Positions 61,240 to 64,000 of a stretch of DNA of 64,000 nucleotides are shown here, in pieces. This DNA is from DT-110 sp030148525. GTDB lineage: Bacteria > Bacteroidota > Bacteroidia > Chitinophagales > Saprospiraceae. The notes under the pieces were generated by a model. That model was not told the origin of the DNA and did no database searches. It saw only the letters and a list, made by a program, of their open reading frames with translations. The DNA lies in NCBI GenBank assembly GCA_965227445.1, contig OZ245751.1, forward strand, positions 6,324,001-6,388,000. Direction: 5' to 3'. Made by a program: the position numbers and the translations under genes. Numbering within the stretch: position 1 is the first letter of the stretch; every line of letters begins with the position of its first letter.

Positions 61240-62295
61240 AAGAAGAAGATACTTGTAACTGGAACGGCGGGGTTCGTTGGCTACCACCTCGCCAATGCCC
61301 TCCTCGCCCAGGGCCACGAAGTCGTCGGCCTCGACAGCATCAATAACTACTACGATGTGAGTCTGAAGGTGGGGCGGCTGGAGGCAGCCGGAATCCCGCG
61401 AAAGGGGATTGCCTATAAGGAGATACTGCAATCGGAGACCCAGCCCGGCTATCGGTTCATGCAGTTGAAGCTGGAAGACCGGGTGGCGGTGACCGACCTG
61501 TTCCGGGAAGAGCAATTCGATCAGGTGGCGCATTTGGCGGCTCAGGCCGGGGTGCGCTACAGCATTAAGAATCCGCAGGCGTACATCGACAGCAACATTC
61601 AGGGGTTCATGAATATCCTGGAAGCTTGTCGGCGGCAGCCGGTGGAGCATCTGGTGTATGCCAGCAGCTCCAGCGTGTACGGCCTGAACCAGAAGATACC
61701 CTTCAGCACTGATGATCACGTGGATCATCCGGTGAGTCTGTACGCCGCTACCAAGAAGAGTAATGAGTTGATGGCCCATACCTACAGCCATCTGTTTAAT
61801 ATTCCCACGACGGGCCTGCGGTTTTTTACCGTCTACGGTCCCTGGGGACGCCCCGATATGGCTTATTTCCTGTTTACCGACGCCATTCTGAATGATCGTC
61901 CGATCAAGGTCTTTAACCACGGACACATGCAGCGCGACTTCACCTACATCGATGATATCGTGGAGGGGGTGATGCGCGTCATGGATCGTCCGCCGAAGGA
62001 GGATCACGATTACGACCGGGAGCGTTCGGAGCCGGCCCTGTCGTCGGCACCCTACCGCATCTACAACATCGGCAACAACCAGCCGGTGCCTCTGATGGCG
62101 TTTATTGAGGCCATCGAATCGGCCCTCGGCAAGGAAGCACAGAAGGAGCTGCTACCCATGCAGCCGGGCGATGTGGAAACCACCTACGCCGACGCCAGTG
62201 CCCTGGTGGAGGAGTTTGGGTACAAGCCGGGCACCTCGGTGGAGGAGGGGATCGGGCAGTTTGTGGACTGGTACAAGGATTATTATAATTTTTAA
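61234..62295 (+). CDS. UDP-glucuronate 4-epimerase-like NAD-dependent epimerase, start codon replaced
   Basis: About 353 residues if translation starts at the ATT codon 61234. The frame (QKKKILVTGTAGFVGYHL, VVGLDSINNYYDVSLK) has the complete NAD motif, but no ATG, GTG or TTG lies between the in-frame TAA at 61216 and the GTG at 61357, which is beyond the NAD-binding loop. Catalytic SSSSVYG and YAATKK, RFFTVYGPWGRPDMAYFLF and QRDFTYIDDIVEGV fit UDP-glucuronate 4-epimerases (CapI/LspL type). Either an ATT or CTG start is used or the gene is damaged by the adjacent repeat. Confidence 0.85.
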   Translation: MQKKKILVTGTAGFVGYHLANALLAQGHEVVGLDSINNYYDVSLKVGRLEAAGIPRKGIAYKEILQSETQPGYRFMQLKLEDRVAVTDLFREEQFDQVAHLAAQAGVRYSIKNPQAYIDSNIQGFMNILEACRRQPVEHLVYASSSSVYGLNQKIPFSTDDHVDHPVSLYAATKKSNELMAHTYSHLFNIPTTGLRFFTVYGPWGRPDMAYFLFTDAILNDRPIKVFNHGHMQRDFTYIDDIVEGVMRVMDRPPKEDHDYDRERSEPALSSAPYRIYNIGNNQPVPLMAFIEAIESALGKEAQKELLPMQPGDVETTYADASALVEEFGYKPGTSVEEGIGQFVDWYKDYYNF

Positions 62296-62385
62296 TGTTT
62301 AGTTTTTAATTTTTAGTTGGTTGGGTCTATGCGACCTAATTAAAAATTAAGCATTAAAAATTATCCATTTCAAATTCAGGTAATT
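62284..62385. repeat. TTTTTAA heptamer inverted repeat
   Basis: TTTTTAA/TGTTTAG array and its inverse AAAAATT/AAGCATT fill the space between the epimerase and MntA-like genes and could pair. Confidence 0.75.
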
Positions 62386-62390
62386 AGTAC

Positions 62391-62801
62391 ATGAACCTTT
62401 CTTCCGATCACATCAATGCTATCGTTCACCTGATCAGGGCTGAGGTGCCTAAGGTACAGGTTGTGTACGTATTTGGGAGTTACGCGACGGGGCAGGAGAA
62501 TGAGCAAAGCGATCTGGATATTGCTTTTTTGGCGGAAGCCGGCTTATCGGGTTTAGCCTTGTATAATTTGCGGCAGACCCTGGCGGCGAAGTTGAAAAAG
62601 GATGTGGATATCATCCAGCTTAAAGACGCCTCCCTGGTGTTGCGCAACGAAGTGGTGCAGGGCGGAGAACCCATTTTCACCGCGGATGGCTTTGATCGCC
62701 CCAATTACGAGTTGCTAACGATCAGTACTTTTCTGGATTTTCAGGAGACCACCCGTGCACTGCGGGAAGACATCAAGAAACGGGGATACGTTCGGAAGTA
62801 G
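62391..62801 (+). CDS. MntA-type nucleotidyltransferase (possible orphan antitoxin)
   Basis: 136 residues. VVYVFGSYATGQENEQSDLDIAFLA holds the minimal nucleotidyltransferase motif GS-x9-11-DxD, followed by LKKDVDIIQLKDASLVLRNEVVQGG and the C-terminal helix TFLDFQETTRALREDIKKRG. MntA adenylylates and so silences the HEPN RNase HepT in type VII toxin-antitoxin pairs. No hepT-like (DUF86) gene is seen on either side. A sense TTTTTTGGCGGAAGCC element (62525-62540) encodes FLAEA. Confidence 0.85.
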   Translation: MNLSSDHINAIVHLIRAEVPKVQVVYVFGSYATGQENEQSDLDIAFLAEAGLSGLALYNLRQTLAAKLKKDVDIIQLKDASLVLRNEVVQGGEPIFTADGFDRPNYELLTISTFLDFQETTRALREDIKKRGYVRK

Positions 62802-63147
62802 TTTTTTATAAAAACTCACCCCTGCGCCCGCTGAAGCCCGTACGGGCGCAGGCAGGGCCAAACCCCTCTCTTTTTCCACTCTGTTAATATCTCTTGCGGA
62901 CAAGTTTTATACAGGAAGAGAGGGGCTTAAATCGAGTTTATAAAGCCCCGGGGTATTTTTTACGACGGAATTAATTAAAAATTAAGCACTAAAAATTATC
63001 AATTAAACCAAGACAAGAGGGGCTCTAAATCCGTTTTCATTCATCATTCAACATTAAGCATTTTTAACCGCTGTAGCACAGCGAAGGAGGTCAACATTCC
63101 TTTAAAGCGGAGAAGAATAGTCCCACCCCCTCCCCCAGTAACATCGT
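62802..63147. repeat. Gene-free stretch with palindrome and heptamer arrays
   Basis: CCTGCGCCCG...ACGGGCGCAGGCAGGG palindromic piece at 62820-62857; AAAAATT/AAGCACT heptamers at 62973-63005; TCATTCA and TTTTTAA types at 63036-63070. No gene or promoter consensus recognised. Confidence 0.65.
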
Positions 63148-64000
63148 ATGCTAGAACAGTTATTAAGTAAAGAAAAGGCGCTTTCGGTAACCGGTCTCGG
63201 CTACGTCGGCCTGCCGTTGGCGCTGGAGTTTGCCCGTCATTTTCGGGTGATCGGGTTCGACATTAATGCTGAGCGGGTGGCCCTGATGAAGCAGGGCATC
63301 GATCCCTCCAAGGAACTGGAAGGTAGTGCCTTCGAGGGGACGGATATTCACTTCACCACCGATCCGGCAGATCTGAAGGAGGCGCACTTCCACATCATCG
63401 GGGTGCCAACGGATATCGACGAGCACCGGGTACCCAACCTGAAGCCGCTTTTGAGTGCCTCGAAGTGTGTGGGACAAGCCCTGAAAAAGGGCGATTACGT
63501 GGTGTACGAAAGCACCGTCTATCCCGGCTGTACCGAGGAGGATTGCCTGCCCATCCTGGAGCGGGAATCGGGCCTTACAGTGGGGGAAGATTTTAAGCTG
63601 GGCTATTCGCCGGAGCGGATCAATCCGGGCGATAAGGAGCGGACGTTAACGAAGATATTGAAGGTAGTGGCCGGCTGTGACGAGGATGCCGCGGGTATTA
63701 TCGGGGCCGTGTATGGCCATATTATTGAGGCGGGTACCTACCGGGCCACTAACATCAAGGTGGCGGAGGCCGCCAAGGTGATCGAGAATACCCAGCGCGA
63801 CATCAATATTGCCCTCATGAACGAGCTGGCGATGATCTTTGACCGCATGGGCATCGATACCAAGGAGGTACTGGAGGCTGCGGGTACCAAGTGGAATTTT
63901 TTGAAGTTTCACCCGGGGCTGGTTGGTGGCCATTGTATTGGGGTGGATCCTTATTACCTCACGCATAAGGCGCAGGAACTGGGTTTTGTACCCCAGATGA
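63148..64000 (+). CDS. Nucleotide-sugar dehydrogenase, TviB/WbpO type (3' end outside window)
   Basis: 284 codons visible of a protein usually about 425 long. NAD motif SVTGLGYVGLPLALEFARHF, IGVPTDIDEHRVPNL, YESTVYPGCTEEDCLP, GYSPERINPGDKERTL, the catalytic-lysine region KVAEAAKVIENTQRDINIALMNE and active-site cysteine in HPGLVGGHCIGVDPYYLTHK. The KWNFLKF and GDKERTL wording favours UDP-HexNAc 6-dehydrogenases of Vi-antigen/O-antigen pathways over UDP-glucose dehydrogenase. It would supply a UDP-uronic acid to the polysaccharide locus. Confidence 0.93.
   Translation, partial: MLEQLLSKEKALSVTGLGYVGLPLALEFARHFRVIGFDINAERVALMKQGIDPSKELEGSAFEGTDIHFTTDPADLKEAHFHIIGVPTDIDEHRVPNLKPLLSASKCVGQALKKGDYVVYESTVYPGCTEEDCLPILERESGLTVGEDFKLGYSPERINPGDKERTLTKILKVVAGCDEDAAGIIGAVYGHIIEAGTYRATNIKVAEAAKVIENTQRDINIALMNELAMIFDRMGIDTKEVLEAAGTKWNFLKFHPGLVGGHCIGVDPYYLTHKAQELGFVPQM

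Noticed and set aside
61357..62295. GTG at 61357 as the epimerase start
   Set aside because: It would delete the NAD-binding motif ILVTGTAGFVG, which is intact in the same frame upstream.

Overview
The window comes from a chromosome of a Bacteroidota bacterium. The evidence is seen directly: a 2430-residue SprA-type type IX secretion (T9SS) translocon next to ruvA, a GldB-type gliding lipoprotein, a PorV/PorQ-like outer-membrane protein, a MurF-alanine racemase fusion, an UpxY-type NusG paralogue heading a polysaccharide locus, and promoter boxes of the Bacteroidota form TTG-N19-21-TAnnTTTG. Placement near the Saprospiria (Lewinella-like) is my inference from overall flavour, not proven. I see no rRNA, tRNA, CRISPR array, prophage or intact transposase.

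Layout. 1-2954: 5' part of carB and an unknown lipoprotein, both on minus. 3430-12160: a plus-strand cassette of a TonB-dependent receptor, a 1320-residue secreted protein and a PorV-like barrel. 12700-21272: greA, a HIT protein, ruvC (minus), a flippase-like membrane protein overlapping a DUF3108 protein, a DUF4230 protein, two POT peptide transporters and a small membrane protein. 21438-29951 (minus): three periplasmic foldase genes, then murF-alr and purD. 30048-42994: ruvA, sprA, a PlsC acyltransferase, a histidine kinase with response regulator, and pyrD. 43547-48848: nadC, a beta-barrel protein, gldB, a 2OG-Fe(II) oxygenase, tatA and a DUF937 gene. 50121-56687: an MltD-like lytic transglycosylase, then gatA, hisS and pheS on minus. 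57265-64000: the start of an exopolysaccharide/O-antigen locus (O-antigen ligase, UpxY antiterminator, UDP-xylose synthase, UDP-hexuronate epimerase, nucleotide-sugar dehydrogenase), interrupted by a GxxExxY cassette and an orphan MntA-type nucleotidyltransferase.

How the genes work together. Much of the window serves the cell envelope: SurA/PpiD-type foldases and the T9SS parts (SprA, GldB, PorV-like) export and assemble outer-membrane and surface proteins such as the TonB receptor cassette; MurF-Alr and the transglycosylase handle peptidoglycan; PlsC makes phospholipid; the last 7 kb makes surface polysaccharide from UDP-sugars. The rest is housekeeping (pyrimidine, purine and NAD synthesis, recombination, transcription fidelity, tRNA charging).

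The intergenic DNA is the most unusual part. It contains (i) many degenerate arrays, nearly all with a 7-bp period but built from different heptamers; (ii) about 16 copies, in genes and between them, of a T-run plus a 3-bp stem closed by a GNRA loop (TTTTTGGCGAAAGCC type) whose stem is found in two compensating versions; (iii) very long palindromes, including a perfect 62-bp one; (iv) an 88-bp element in three tandem copies plus scattered ones; and (v) a repeat-flanked GxxExxY cassette that appears to have removed the normal start codon of the epimerase next to it.
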